Positions 63,501-64,000 of a stretch of 64,000 nucleotides of DNA are shown in pieces; positions within the stretch are counted from its first letter, which is position 1; the number at the start of each line of letters is the position of its first letter. A program made the translations under genes and the position numbers. Below the pieces are notes generated by a model. The model saw only the letters and a list, made by a program, of their open reading frames with translations. It made no database searches and was not told the origin of the DNA. Source of the stretch: Xestospongia bergquistia. Taxonomy: Eukaryota; Porifera; Demospongiae; Haplosclerida; Petrosiidae. The stretch is from NCBI GenBank assembly GCA_963965975.1, contig OZ014412.1, forward strand, positions 3,784,501 through 3,848,500, read 5' to 3'.

Positions 63501-64000
63501 ATTCTTTACTAAATTATATATTAGTATTAGTTTTGGTATACTAAACACACTAATTATGACATTATGATGTCAAATGTTACAGCTACATATAGTCCTGATT
63601 CTATTTCAAGATTAATTTACACTGCAATAAATATATATAATATATAACTGCCCATATTTCAAACCATCTTCATGAACTGGTCTTTATGTATCTAATACAG
63701 TGTATACTGTATATATAGTTATTTGATGGTGTGGTAGTACATTTTAAATTAGATATTACCATCAAGTGTAATGTTATTAGTAGTATAAATTATGCAATAA
63801 AGTTTTATTAATGTACAAACAAACCCTGAAGCTATTATGAGTATTATTATCATGGTTAAAAGTTGGTATTAATTGGAACCACTGTTATGAATGGATCATT
63901 ATATTAAGCTGTTTAATATTAGTACATGACAGTTGTACTAGTAGAGAAACATTACAATTGCTATAAAAACAATAGTGGGTTAGGTTTTTCCCTGTAGTGT
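60550..64000. repeat. Right-end spacer, mosaic repeat of 9.1-13.4 kb
   Basis: 60590-61150 matches 9120-9715, 61430-62570 matches about 12290-13430, and 62580-64000 matches 9715-11120. About 61140-61340 is an ACTAA/TTAGT-rich simple-sequence stretch. No exon is seen. The window ends inside the repeat, so a further receptor copy equivalent to 11505 may lie just beyond it. Confidence 0.75.

Overview
This is an AT-rich eukaryotic window made of intron-dense genes. GT-AG introns are mostly 30-200 bases and nearly all in phase 1. The encoded proteins are animal-type single-pass receptors with immunoglobulin (Ig) and fibronectin type III (FN3) domains and, in one branch, a death domain. Short introns, AT-rich spacers, a retroelement tail of a type I associate with sponges and cnidarians, and Ig/FN3/death-domain combinations fit an early-branching metazoan, most likely a demosponge. 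That assignment is inference.

The window is essentially one tandem receptor cluster. Five genes on the plus strand can be spliced by eye into uninterrupted frames: A (13989-16703, 609 aa), C (18717-20962, 581 aa), D (21987-24530, 582 aa), E (26181-28622, 639 aa) and G (35164-37539, 521 aa). Their shared plan is signal peptide, Ig, FN3, a two-exon linker domain, a Cys-containing exon that I do not recognise as a named family, a Ser/Thr-rich stalk, one transmembrane (TM) helix and a short tail with tyrosines. Gene E carries two Ig domains and a divergent Cys domain. A sixth gene, H (52700-55485), keeps only the signal peptide, Cys domain and TM helix, and can splice to a tail with an ITAM-like tyrosine pair followed by a death domain. 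Gene G has a scar of the same tail with the death domain deleted.

Around these genes lie many partial copies: Ig/FN3 fragments (11505, 42138), signal-peptide and Cys modules (8001/8740, 50362/51107, 59735/60184), death-domain ends (5450-6570, 58424-58952, relic 48395), a truncated receptor (17480), a divergent branch (28640-29660 on plus; 29713 and 31357 on minus) and an inverted tail exon (47940).

The flanks are recent segmental duplications. Window 1-5429 matches 42921-47880 at about 99% by eye at its left end. More diverged or deleted copies lie at 39176-42000 and 56378-58423. Three copies carry the same minus-strand relic of a phytanoyl-CoA dioxygenase-like gene, and one carries a retroelement fragment. 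The right end (60550-64000) repeats material from 9093-13430.

Taken together this looks like an expanding, exon-shuffling family of cell-surface receptors. Membrane-distal domains vary while the membrane-proximal domain is nearly identical between paralogs, and the tails are interchangeable. A role in self/non-self or microbial recognition is an inference from architecture, not something the sequence proves.
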